A stretch of DNA of 64,000 nt. Source: Prionace glauca (lineage: Eukaryota; Chordata; Chondrichthyes; Carcharhiniformes; Carcharhinidae). The DNA lies in the NCBI GenBank assembly GCA_037974335.1, contig CM075760.1, positions 35,535,609 to 35,599,608 on the forward strand, given 5' to 3'. This document shows positions 54,956 through 64,000 of the stretch, piece by piece (the stretch's first letter is position 1; the number at the start of each line of letters is the position of its first letter). Under the pieces are notes generated by a model, which was not told the DNA's origin, searched no databases, and was given only the letters and a program-made list of their open reading frames with translations. A program made the position numbers and the translations under genes.

Positions 54956-56998
54956 TGAAGGAGGTGAAGGAAAGTGTTAAATTAAAAGCGGAGGAGTTTA
55001 GAGTAGCTAAGAGCAGTGGGCGAGAAGAGGATTGGGAAAGGTTTAAATGACAACAAAGATTGACAAAGAAATTGATAAAGGAGGGTAGGAGAAGCTATGA
55101 GGCTGGGCTAGCACTTAATATAAAAAAGGATAGGAAGAGTTTTTATAAATATATAAAAAGGAAGAGGCTGGCTAGGGTGAACGTTGGTCCTTTAGAGGAT
55201 GAGAAAGGGGAGCTAGTGGTAGGGGATGGGGATATGGCTCAGGTCTTCAATAACTTTTTTGTTTCTGTCTTCACGGAGGAGGTTGTGAATAATTTGCCGG
55301 GTGTTAGCGATGGAAAGGTGGTAGGAATGGAGGGTCGTAATGACATTACTGTTACTAGAGAGGTGGTGCTCGACAGACTGGAGGGGCTGATTGTGGACAA
55401 GTCCCCAGGACCGCATGGAATGCATCCGAGGGTTCTGAAAGAAATGGCGGAGAAATAGTGGATGCCTTGGTGGTTATTTTCCAGACGTCGCTGGATTCCG
55501 GGGAAGTGCCGGAAGATTGGAAAACGGCTAATGTTACGCCGTTGTTTAAGAAGGGTGCCAGGCAAAAGGCGGGGAATTATAGGCCGGTTAGTTTAACGTC
55601 TGTGGTAGGTAAAATGTTAGAAACCGTCATTAAGGAGGAAATAGCGAGGCATCTTGAGGGGAATTGCTTGATAGGGCGGACGCAACACGGTTTCATTAAA
55701 GGGAAGTCGTGTCTGACAAATTTACTGGAGTTCTATGAGGATGTGTCTAGGGCAGTGGATGGAGGAGAGCCGGTGGATGTGGTCTTTCTGGATTTTCAGA
55801 AGGCGTTTGACAAGGTACCTCACAAGAGGTTATTGCAGAAGGTCAGGGGACATGGAGTTAGGCGTAGGGTGTTAGCGTGGATAGAGGATTGGTTGTCAAA
55901 TAGAGGCAGAGAGTGGGGGTCAATGGATGCTATTCGGATTGGTGGATGGTGACTAGTGGGGTGTCCCAGGGGTCGGTGCTGGGGCCTCAGCTAATTACCA
56001 TTTATATAGATGATCTGGAGGAGGGAACCGAGTGCAGGGTGTCGAAATTTGCTGATGACACCAAGATTGGGGGAAAGGCAAATTGTGAGGAGGGTGTGGA
56101 GAGTCTGCAGAAGGATCTCGATAGGCTGGGCGAATGGGCCAGGAAATGACAAATGGAATTTAATGTTGGCAAGTGTGAGGTGGTCCATTTTGGTAGGAGG
56201 AATGGTAGGAAGGACTATTACTTACGGGGCGAAAAACTGCAGCAGGCGACGGTGCAGAGGGACCTCGGGGTCCTTGTGCATGAGTCGCAAAAACCCAGCT
56301 TGCAGGTGCAGCAGGTGGTCAGGAAGGCAAATGGGATGCTGGCCTTCATAGCGAGGGAGATTGAATATAAAAGTAGGGAGGTCTTGCTGCAGCTGTATAG
56401 GGCATTGGTGAGGCCGCAGCTGGAGTACTGTGTGCAGTTTTGGGCGCCGCACCTGCGCAAGGATATTTTGGCCCTGGAGGGAGTGCAGAGGAGGATTACT
56501 AGGCTGATACCGGAGTTGAGGGGATTGAGCTATGAGGAGAGGCTGAATAAAGTAGGCTTGTACTCGTTAGAGTTCAGAAGAATGAGGGGAGATCTCATTG
56601 AGACGTATAAGATGATGAATGGGATGGATAGGATAGAGGTAGAGAGACTCTTCCCGCTCAAAAAAGACAGTAGGACTAGGGGGCACAGCCTCAAGATAAA
56701 GGGGAGGCGGTTTAGAACAGAGCTGAGGAGGAACTTCTTCACTCAAAGGGTGGTGAATCTCTGGAATTCTCTGCCCGTTGAAGTGATGGAGGCTGCCTCG
56801 CTAAATATTTTTAAGAAACGGGTTGATGGGTTTTTGATAAGAGAAGGGATTAAGGGTTATGGGGAGAGGGCGGGAAGATGGAGCTGAGCCAAGACAGATC
56901 AGCCATGATCTTATTGAATGGCGGGGCAGGCTCGAAGGGCTAGATGGCCTACTCCTGCTCCTATTTCTTATGTTCTTATGTTCTTATGTTCTACCTCG
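54956..56998 (+). mobile_element. CR1 LINE, second long copy of the TTCTTATG family
   Basis: Nearly identical in sequence to 36115-38150. Frames at 55060-55458, 55458-55952, 55913-56149 and 56153-56887 are pieces of one RT, broken about four times. [71 protein letters not shown] and a full C-terminus (NFFTQRVVNLWNSLPVEV to GIKGYGERAG) are present. Its 5' end is truncated inside the linker (VKESVKLKAEEF). Tail CTCGAAGGGCTAGATGGCC and TTCTTATG repeats. Confidence 0.94.
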
Positions 56999-57386
56999 GA
57001 CATTACACCTATATCTTCCACCATGAACCTTTATGTTATGCCACCTCACACTGGGGCAAAACTATTCACCTGTTCTCTGTGTGGTGAACAATGAATTGAT
57101 CCATATTAACAGACGATGAATCAAACACGAACCGTGGAGGTAAGCGGGTCGAACCTTCATCACTGGTCCACCACTGAGTTGGAGACATGGGAAACCCATG
57201 GATTCTCAAGATTTCAATACCGATTTTTTTTTTACGTTGGTTCTGTTTCCCTTATACATTTCTTTATTCACACATTAGTTTAGGTGTACATAAACAAGAA
57301 CATATTTGAAGGATGACCTTGTGTGGCATTGAGAAATGCAGGAATTGTTGGAGTTAAATGAAACTTTCGTTTTCTATCTCATATTT

Positions 57387-58297
57387 TCAAATCCTAAACA
57401 CATTAACAAATAATCTCAGCAGATAATTCACTCCATTCTTTAACTCAGTCCTGAAATTGCTCTGAGTCCCTGCATAAATAAACGGGTTGACGCAAGAACT
57501 CAGAAACTGAAGCACATATCCGCTTTCCTCCAAGATAAATGACCATTCACTGGGATCAGGAACTGAGAAATAAGGGACCTTTGCAATTCGGACATAGAGA
57601 ATTGTCACAAAAAATAACGCATATGAGAGAATGAAACTGCACGAGATGGCAAAGAGTAAAATAATGGACTTTCTCCGTTTCTCCATCTCTGGGTCTCTCT
57701 GTTTTTCTCCATTACTCTGTGCCCGGAGCCTGGTGCGGGTCCGATTGGCTGCGAGAATGTGTCTGATAGTCAGAGCATTGAACAGTAAAATCAGAATGAA
57801 TGGGATACAGGGCATTGAAACTGTTCGAAACAAATCATAGGCGTTCCATGCGAGGGATGTGTAAAATATTTGCTTTATAACACAGAACCATGGTATGTTG
57901 TTAATTATATATACCGGTTCAAAAATAAAATACAGGAAGGATGTTTTCAGAGAGCTCAGTGTGCAGACGGTCACTATGACCCACGCCGCTGTTTTCTCCC
58001 TACAGTATTTGATTTTCAGCTTCTGGCAGCAAATGGCCACGAATCGATCAAAGGTGAAAGCAACCGTTAACCAGGCAGAACTATCAATGCTTGCATAGGT
58101 TATCACAACATGAAGACTGCAGATTGGGGTGACTGACAGAAGACTGCCAGGGAAATAAATCCCAGCAATCCGGTTTAATATCACGCTGGTAATAATGACC
58201 AAGAGATCTGTCACCGCCATGGACACCACATAGTAAATTATACATCTGGAGAGACCACAGTTTCTTCGGCATAGGATTACAGCGACTGCCAAGTTAG
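57387..58297 (-). CDS. GPR139-like receptor 3, exon 2
   Basis: Second exon of an intact class A receptor, 911 nt; acceptor TATTTTACAG before 58297 on the minus strand. It encodes the TM1 end NLAVAVILCRRNCGLSRC, TM2 YYVVSMAVTDLLVIITSV, TM3 ending TFDRFVAICCQKLKIKY, TM4, the loop with NIPWFCVIKQIF (the Cys for the TM3-ECL2 disulfide), TM5 PFILILLFNALTIRHIL, an ERK-rich third loop (DPEMEKRRKS), TM6, and TM7 with SCVNPFIYAGTQSNFR, a proper NPxxY. With exon 1 (60926-60995) the protein is 326 residues. The best preserved of the three. Role: G-protein-coupled receptor of the plasma membrane; ligand unknown. Confidence 0.9.
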
Positions 58298-59635
58298 CTG
58301 TAAAATAGAGAAGGCAGGAGAATATATGCACGGCAACACGAGAGACAAGATGTTACTTTCTCAACTCTCATCAAAATGATACAAGATTGTGCATGAAAAT
58401 GAAAATCTTATGACTTGATTCTACATTGAAAACTATCCCTTGTTCAGGTTTCTATTCACATGATCACAAGAATTATAAATAAGATGGGTCTTTGACATGG
58501 AATTCCATCATGATGCAATACAATATAATGAAAGATAAGAAGATATTGAAAACCCATAAATGCACCTTCAGGAATAGTCAGCAATTTCCAACAGAACATA
58601 TTGAATATGGAATTATAAAAAAAACATTCATTTCAATATTCAACTGGAAAGTTTCCATCTCGCTCAGTTTCGATAGTTGTCCCACCTGGCGAATTATTCT
58701 TAAAATATTCACTGTTGGAAATGCTTGCATTAAACCAAACTCTAAATATTCAATCAACGACGGGGGAACTAATTGGCTTTTCTCTGAATTTACAGAGGAA
58801 ATATTGAAAGGGGCTCCAAACCTGAAAATGAAGTGTAATTGCTGATGTATAATGAATCTCTGTAACTGACAGATGCAAAGGACACACTTGGAAAGAGTAT
58901 TGCTCTAATTGCAGGGGTTAAAATATACAAATCTGAGTGAAGTGTATATTTGAAGATTAAGAACTCGCAAGCAGTACTGGGTCCTTTGAACCTCTCTTCT
59001 GAAATTTCTGAAACAGGCATGAAAGCATTTCCAGAATCACTTATATTCCATCCAAAATATACCAGCAGTTACCCTGCCTCCGTCAACATGGTCAAAGTAA
59101 TCAGAAAAGAATCGAGAGAAATGATGACTTGTGCAATGAGTGTCGAGGGTCGAGACTGGAGACCAAACAGTACGCTTTGCTTGTTATTGGTGTGTACCAA
59201 TCATTCACCAAAGCACTGCTATTGCAATCCTCCTATATTGTCAATAACCCGTTGATACCGAAGGTGTGTCAATAAAATCTTTCATGATATTCAGACAGCA
59301 ATTGTTCGTACGAAGCAATCAATTTCTCTCAATATCTACAACATGAAAGAAATCTAGAATTTCTAGATAACAATACAGGAATAGGGAGAAGACAATAACA
59401 TATTTGCATGTACAGGGAGGTGACAATGCGATAATTCTGGAACATTAATGATACTAACAATAAAATGTTACACGTTTGCAATGGAATGGCTGTAACTTCC
59501 AATAGCAGCACCAGTAATTCTGCAGAAATAGAGTGATGCTGTGGTTTCCGAGTGAAAATTCGCAACACTTAGTGTGTCAATGTCGTAATTGAACTACATG
59601 TACAACATAATTATCAGGACCACACGGTGAAGCCT
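58298..59635. other. Intron of receptor 3
   Basis: A/T-rich with no recognised repeat over about 1.3 kb; short ORFs unsupported. Confidence 0.5.
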
Positions 59636-59639
59636 TTCA

Positions 59640-60435
59640 CTGTTTGCTGGAGCAGAGAGAGAGCTAAGAATTTACCTGTTAAAAACCTGTTTAAAATAAG
59701 TTTAAAGCACTTTGTTCTTTGTAGAACTGTTTAAAGCATTTATTTTATTGTATTTACTGCTAGTTTAGAACAGAGTTGTGGACGAGCCTGCTTCAAATCA
59801 GCGCCAGATTTAAAAGGAGGCCTGGTGTTGACAGCGGGCAGCGTCTGAGCGGGCAGTGGAGTGAGAGGGAAGCAGAGTGAGCTAATAGGGCTTAATATCA
59901 AAAAGGGCTTGAGGGAAAAAAGGCCAGGTGAGTTTGTTTGAAAAAAACAAGGAAAAAAAAAATTTTTTTTTCAATACTACTACAGCAAGAAACAAGGAAA
60001 AAATTTTTTCAGAGTTTAGAAGAATGAGGGGAGATCTCATTGAGACGTATAAGATGATGAATGGGATGGATAGGATAGAGGTGGAGAGACTCTTCCCGCT
60101 CAAAAAAGACAGTAGGTCTAGGGGGCACAGCCTCAAGATAAAGGGGGGGCGGGGCGGTTTAGAACAGAGTTGAGGAGGAACTTCTTCACTCAAAGGGTGG
60201 TGAATCTCTGGAATTCTCTGCCCGTTGAAGTGGTGGAGGCTGCCTCGCTAAATATTTTTAAGAAACGGGTTGATGGGTTTTTGATAAGAGAAGGGATTAA
60301 GGGTTATGGGGAGAGGGCGGGAAGGTGGAGCTGAGTCACGACAGATCAGCCATGATCTTATTGAATGGCGGGGTAGGCTCGAAGGGCCAGATGGCCTACT
60401 CCTGCTCCTATTTCTTATGTTCTCATGTTCTTATA
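59640..60435 (+). mobile_element. CR1 LINE 3' end with unusual 5' flank
   Basis: 60013-60432 is the 3' end of the TTCTTATG family (FRRMRGDLIETY to GIKGYGERAG and tail), with a frameshift at the G run near 60143. The 370 bases before it (GGTGTTGACAGCGGGCAGCG, GCAGTGGAGTGAGAGGGAAG, A/T homopolymers, TTTTTTCAG) are joined at AGAGTTTAGAAG. That part may be the element's own 5' leader, making this an internally deleted copy. Located in the receptor 3 intron. Confidence 0.7.
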
Positions 60436-60925
60436 ATAACTTTCAAGGATCCATCTACAATTGCATTGCTAAGAAAATATAACTGCATTTCTAAATTGAT
60501 TTTGCAGTGATACATGGCAAGTTTGATGGGAGGGGGATGGGGGAACCAAAGTACGGCACAGGTCATGGACAGGCAGAACACAGTTGAATGAGAGACATTA
60601 TCATGGCAATGCCTTTTTTTGTTACTTGAGTGAAACGGCACTGCCTAAAACGACAACGTTCACAATTCATTCAGAAAATTGTGTCAGCAGATTCAAGATA
60701 TTATATCATTCAAATGAAGAGTAAAGCTCTTAAAATTTATAAAATTATCCTGTGAAAGAGAACAAAATGTATCAGTTGACCCGAAGAATCTATATATTTC
60801 AGGGGAAAATTCATCACTCTAAATGATAGAAGTGAATGCCATGTGTTGGAGATGTGCTAATGATAAAACTGAAAAAAACGTTACAAGCTGAACAAAGACA
60901 GTACATGATAATAACAAAACTGTAC
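60436..60925. other. Intron of receptor 3, distal part
   Basis: Nothing recognised up to the exon 1 donor. Confidence 0.5.
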
Positions 60926-60995
60926 CTGGAACTCCAATAGCTGCAATGACGGGATAGTAAATGGCAAACACCAGCCCTTTTGGAGGTACGTGCAT
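60926..60995 (-). CDS. GPR139-like receptor 3, exon 1
   Basis: 70 nt, minus strand, ATG at 60995 to donor GTACAG (gt at 60925-60924). It encodes MHVPPKGLVFAIYYPVIAAI then GVP and one base of a split codon; joined to exon 2 it reads GVP-A-NLAVAVIL. Same length and phase as exon 1 of receptor 2. The frame is open a further 17 codons upstream (to 61046), but this Met matches the MHAPP start of receptor 2. Intron about 2.6 kb, holding a CR1 insertion. Confidence 0.87.
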
Positions 60996-61280
60996 TTTTA
61001 TCGGAGGCTTTGTGCATGCATGGTATGACAATAAATGTTGTAACATTTACACATCATGTCAGGCTCCAGGGAAATGATTCTTTTTATATTATTCACATTT
61101 AGTGTGAAAAACAATTTCGTGCAGATGCTACCCAGCTGCTGTTTATGTTTTGATCGAGTATAATTTTTTGTTCAATGAATTCTCAAACCTCCTTGAGTGA
61201 AATACCCAGAGACTAAGGCATAATCCAGTTTCCCTGGATATTCGTGTCAGTACAGAACATAGCTGCTAGCTTCTGACTGA
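60996..61280. promoter_or_regulatory. Upstream region of receptor 3
   Basis: A/T-rich 5' flank (TTTTTATATTATTCACATTT near 61081) between the exon 1 ATG and a CR1 tail; presumed 5' UTR/promoter, no defined motif. Confidence 0.35.
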
Positions 61281-61281
61281 A

Positions 61282-61628
61282 CGTAGAACATAGAACATAG
61301 AACATTGCAGCGCAAAACAGGCCCTTCAGCCCACGATGTTGCGCCGATCAATTAAAAAGCAATGACCGTCTAACTTAAACCAATCCCTTTCCATCCATAA
61401 ACCTATCCACGGATCTCTTAAACGCCCCCAAACTAGGATCATTTACAACTGCAGCAGGCAGGGCATTCCAATCCCTCACCACCCTCTGGGTAAAGAACCT
61501 ACCTCTGACATCTGTCCTATAACTACCACTCCTTAATTTAAAGCTATGCCCCCTTGTGCTAGCTTTCTCCATCCGAGGAAAAAGGCTATCACTGTCCACC
61601 CTATCTATACCTCTAATCATCTTATATG
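61282..61628 (-). mobile_element. CR1 LINE 3' end, TTCTATG-tail family
   Basis: Reverse copy, tail at left (GTAGAACATAGAACATAGAA, CAGGCCCTTCAGCCCACGAT), C-terminus IRGIDRVDSDSLFPRMEKAS, RGRFFTQRVVRDWNALPAAV, VDRFMDGKGLV. Truncated 5' at about 61628. As with receptor 2, this family's tail sits within about 300 bases of the receptor's first exon. Confidence 0.92.
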
Positions 61629-62290
61629 ACTGCATTAAGAAATGCAAATAGTCCATGGAAAACAGAAAAGAAATGTTCAAAATCCCGACGAAATGATAGG
61701 ACGCAATTTAGTTGCAAAGATCTCTCATTGAGTCAACCCACTTCTAGCCATCTATTCGTGACCATGGTAAGGGCACTTAACTATGGCTACCTTAGGAGTC
61801 GCCTTTCTTTACGATTATGTTAATTTTTGCCAGGGCATTTCAATTACATCAATTTGGCCAAGTTTAATTTCCAGTCCATCCCAGTTACTTTCAGGCCGAA
61901 CATCTCCGGCTCTGCACAGCTACATTGGATGTTGGGGTACTCTGCTCAGCATCTGTAATGTAGAATAAACGGTTCCAGTCCAACCTGGTTACAATCGGCG
62001 TGTACATGCCCAAACTGGCTTGCGTCTGTTCAATGTCGACCAGATTCATCCCAGCAAATTCTCAGGTGCCCGAGAAACCTAATTCACAAGGCTCAACTGA
62101 GTGTTGTCAGGTCAAATTCAGTATGGTTATATTCACTACGGACATTATAAATCACTTAATTCTGGCAAACGCATCTATATTTTCAGTTGTCGATGTCTAT
62201 TAGAAAACGATTTTTTCTTTCGCCTGAGGAAAGTCCAGCTCAACGAAGGTACTGCCATAATGGACTGGACAACTTCATTGAACTAATTGA
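61629..62290. other. Spacer
   Basis: No gene or repeat recognised. Confidence 0.45.
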
Positions 62291-62294
62291 ACCA

Positions 62295-62450
62295 ACATTT
62301 CCGAGTCTGAGCTAAGCTCCGAGGAAGGGTCTCCCAGACTCGAAACTTTGGCTCTATCCTCTTTCCACAGATGTTATCAGATCTGCTGAGATTTTCCAGC
62401 ATTTTCAGTTACTGTATCACATTCCAACATCCACAGTATTTTATATTTAT
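62295..62450 (-). repeat. Dispersed repeat, ATTGCGGATGCTGG family
   Basis: Reverse relative of 45092-45205: GGGTCTCCCAGACTCGAAAC, GATCTGCTGAGATTTTCCAG, CATTTTCAGTTACTG, CATCCACAGTATTTTA. Confidence 0.7.
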
Positions 62451-63025
62451 CTTCGTTGAACTAATGGTTGGTCTGATATAAAACATAAAAGGCTTCAAAT
62501 TTACAGCGTGTCTTGTCAGTGTAGTTTCCTCTGATGCTACGGGACTGGTGGAGGACTCCATTGATATTCTGCTTTGTTTGAAGTACAATCAAAAAACCGC
62601 TGTTTGTTTTAAGAAACATGCAAACTGTATAATGGAGAAGCGAAAAAAATTGAAGACAAAATATTAGTTTAGAGGAGACAAGAAGGGAAAAAATAATCCA
62701 GGGCTTTGATGCAGAAAGTGAGAATCTATTTATTGGTCTTCTGAAAGAGTTTAAGAATCCAATGTTTATCGTCACTCACATGGATTACAGAACATATGAA
62801 TAAATCTGCGCACATCATTGTTGAGGGCACATTTCAAACTCTTGGTTCGGTTTCCTGAATGTTCTTTCGTTTCTGGTTAAGATCAAAGAGAGACTGAGGG
62901 AGAAAAAGGGAAAGTGATGCTGATGTTGAAAAGTAGCATGAGGCAAATGGTAAAGAGATTGAAGTAGGTGGGCAGTACAGAATTGCAAAGAAAGAGTGTT
63001 GATAGAATGGAGAGAAAACGGATTT
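62451..63025. other. Spacer
   Basis: No recognised feature. A minus-strand TTTT at about 63014-63017 lies just past the tRNA-Gly gene and could end its transcript. Confidence 0.45.
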
Positions 63026-63096
63026 TGTATTGGCCGGGAATCGAACCCGGGTCTCCCGCGTGGCAGGCGAGAATTCTACCACTGAATCGCCAATGC
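63026..63096 (-). tRNA. tRNA-Gly (GCC)
   Basis: 71 bases on the minus strand. Acceptor GCATTGG; D arm with TTCAGTGGTAGAA; anticodon arm TCTCGCCTGCCACGCGGGAGA, anticodon GCC; T arm CCCGG GTTCGATT CCGGG; 3' side CCAATAC plus A. The standard 3' strand would be CCAATGC, so the second acceptor pair is C with A. Everything else matches vertebrate tRNA-Gly(GCC). A box and B box (GGTTCGATTCC) intact. Confidence 0.95.
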
Positions 63097-63383
63097 TACT
63101 CTAGCTAATCGCATTCAATGGGTTGAACTTCGAGAAAGCTGCTCCGACATCTGCAGTGATGACCTCAGAAATAGTTTTATCCAAGGCTTCCAAGGTGGAG
63201 AGAACTCATGGTTTCTGCAGTGCAATGATTACCACATTCACCTAACGAAAAATTCCCTGTTGTGAAGTGGACAGAAATATATTTTCTTCATCAATCATCA
63301 ATCCACCTCCGTTCTGCTGATCCGCAAATTATGACCGGGTTAAGGGATTAGACCACTGCACAATCTTCTCACCAAAACGCAAG
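63097..63383. other. Spacer between tRNA genes
   Basis: About 290 bases without a recognised feature. Confidence 0.5.
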
Positions 63384-63478
63384 TGCTCCAGGTGAGGGTC
63401 GAACTCACAACCTCGGCATAGCCCGCTGGCTGTACTGCTGTATAAGTACCGCGCGCTAACCGATTGCGCCACTGGAGC
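63384..63478 (-). tRNA. tRNA-Ile (UAU), intron-containing
   Basis: 95 bases on the minus strand, 74 when mature. Acceptor GCTCCAG/CTGGAGC; D arm TGGCGCAATCGGTTAGCGCG; anticodon stem CGGTA/TGCCG; loop CTTATA-A with anticodon UAU; T arm GTGAG TTCGACC CTCAC. The 21 base intron (63420-63440) follows the base after the anticodon, the standard place. tRNA-Ile(UAU) is one of the few vertebrate tRNAs whose genes always carry an intron. B box GGTTGTGAGTTCGACCCTC region intact. Confidence 0.95.
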
Positions 63479-63926
63479 ACTGCACTGCACTGACTTTTGT
63501 CACATTATTAAAGGCTCCCACAGCGTTACCTCCGTTAATAACCGTTATTCGAGGCCACATTTCAGACCGGGAAACAAACCCACCAATGATTCTCTTTTCC
63601 CCGGCTCCACAGTGAGTGAGACAGGGAGAAGCAGCAGGATTATATCCCTCAGTCTCCAATCGCCAGCAGAAAGCGGCGACTGCAGCTTCAGTCAGCGGGT
63701 TACTGCCCATCCCCGGGACACAAGGTCCAACCCCGTTCAAACCTCCCCATACACCGAACACAAGCTCAGCAAAACGCAGATAGATTATATCCGGCTCCCT
63801 GAACCTTCGAGTAGCATTTGCACAACACCCGAGTGATTCACAAACACAATTCACACCAACATTCCAAAACTTTTCAGTGATAAATTCCTCCATTTGGTTG
63901 AAAAGCTGAGTGTTGGGAATCTGGAA
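63479..63926. other. Spacer, possible 5' flank
   Basis: Mixed composition. ATTTGCAC at 63817-63824 is one base from the Ig octamer ATTTGCAT, and TATAT-like stretches lie near 63641 and 63786. No gene certain. Confidence 0.35.
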
Positions 63927-64000
63927 ATGAGCACCATGGGATTTGTGTTATCCAGTTTCCTACTGTTCACCCTCAGGTTTGTAATTCCATTTGTGTTGAA
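63927..64000 (+). CDS. Possible signal-peptide exon (partial, uncertain)
   Basis: ATG at 63927 opens MSTMGFVLSSFLLFTLR and stays open to the window edge (FVIPFVL). The stretch is hydrophobic like a signal peptide, and a donor-like CAG|GTTTGT occurs at 63977. In Ig V genes the leader intron is phase 1, whereas this donor would be phase 2, which argues against a V leader. Only 74 bases are visible, so this is a low-confidence candidate. Confidence 0.2.
   Translation, partial: MSTMGFVLSSFLLFTLRFVIPFVL

Noticed and set aside
63456-63893. 145-residue minus ORF overlapping the tRNA-Ile gene
   Set aside because: Runs into the tRNA gene and shows no domain; treated as chance.

Overview
This is vertebrate nuclear DNA, almost certainly from an elasmobranch, most likely a shark. 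Three things point there: the constant-region exons read as shark-type IgM heavy chain; the repeats are CR1-clade LINEs with TTCTATG or TTCTTATG tails plus tRNA-headed SINEs of the kind that fill shark genomes; and eukaryotic tRNA genes are present, one with an intron. No virus-like element was recognised. The sequence alone does not give the species.

Layout. 1-3065: CTCA-type simple repeat, then a G/A-rich, AGCT-containing minisatellite, then the end of the J-to-C intron. 3066-11070: a complete, open IgM heavy-chain constant gene on the + strand, with CH1 to CH4 and secretory tail, a conserved internal donor, and membrane exons M1 and M2. Each of the first three introns carries a retroposon, and the CH4-M1 intron carries a long CA/CTCA microsatellite. 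11070-23000: spacer filled with CR1 fragments (three joined end to end), SINEs and two large minisatellites. 23027-33311, 42977-45787 and 57387-60995: three minus-strand class A receptor genes of the GPR139/GPR142-like type. Each has a short first exon split inside TM1 and one long second exon. The first exons lie outside any long ORF and were placed here by matching splice sites, phase and protein context. The middle gene has one in-frame stop. Between and inside the receptor genes are LINE copies, the best preserved at 35815, 45969, 51972 and 54956, an L2-like LINE bracketed by direct repeats, and a Harbinger-type transposase remnant. 51052-51123, 63026-63096 and 63384-63478: tRNA-Cys(GCA), tRNA-Gly(GCC) and intron-bearing tRNA-Ile(UAU).

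How the genes relate. The IgM gene would make secreted and membrane heavy chains from one locus by choosing between the polyadenylation sites after CH4 and splicing to M1/M2. Its V, D and J segments should lie to the left of this window, as expected for the VDJ-C cluster arrangement of sharks. The receptor genes form a same-orientation tandem family beside it; nothing in the sequence links them functionally to the antibody gene. Nearly everything else is retroposon or tandem repeat. No new biological system could be demonstrated. The most useful new readings are the three receptor first exons, the switch-like repeat upstream of IgM CH1, and several composite or nested repeat structures.
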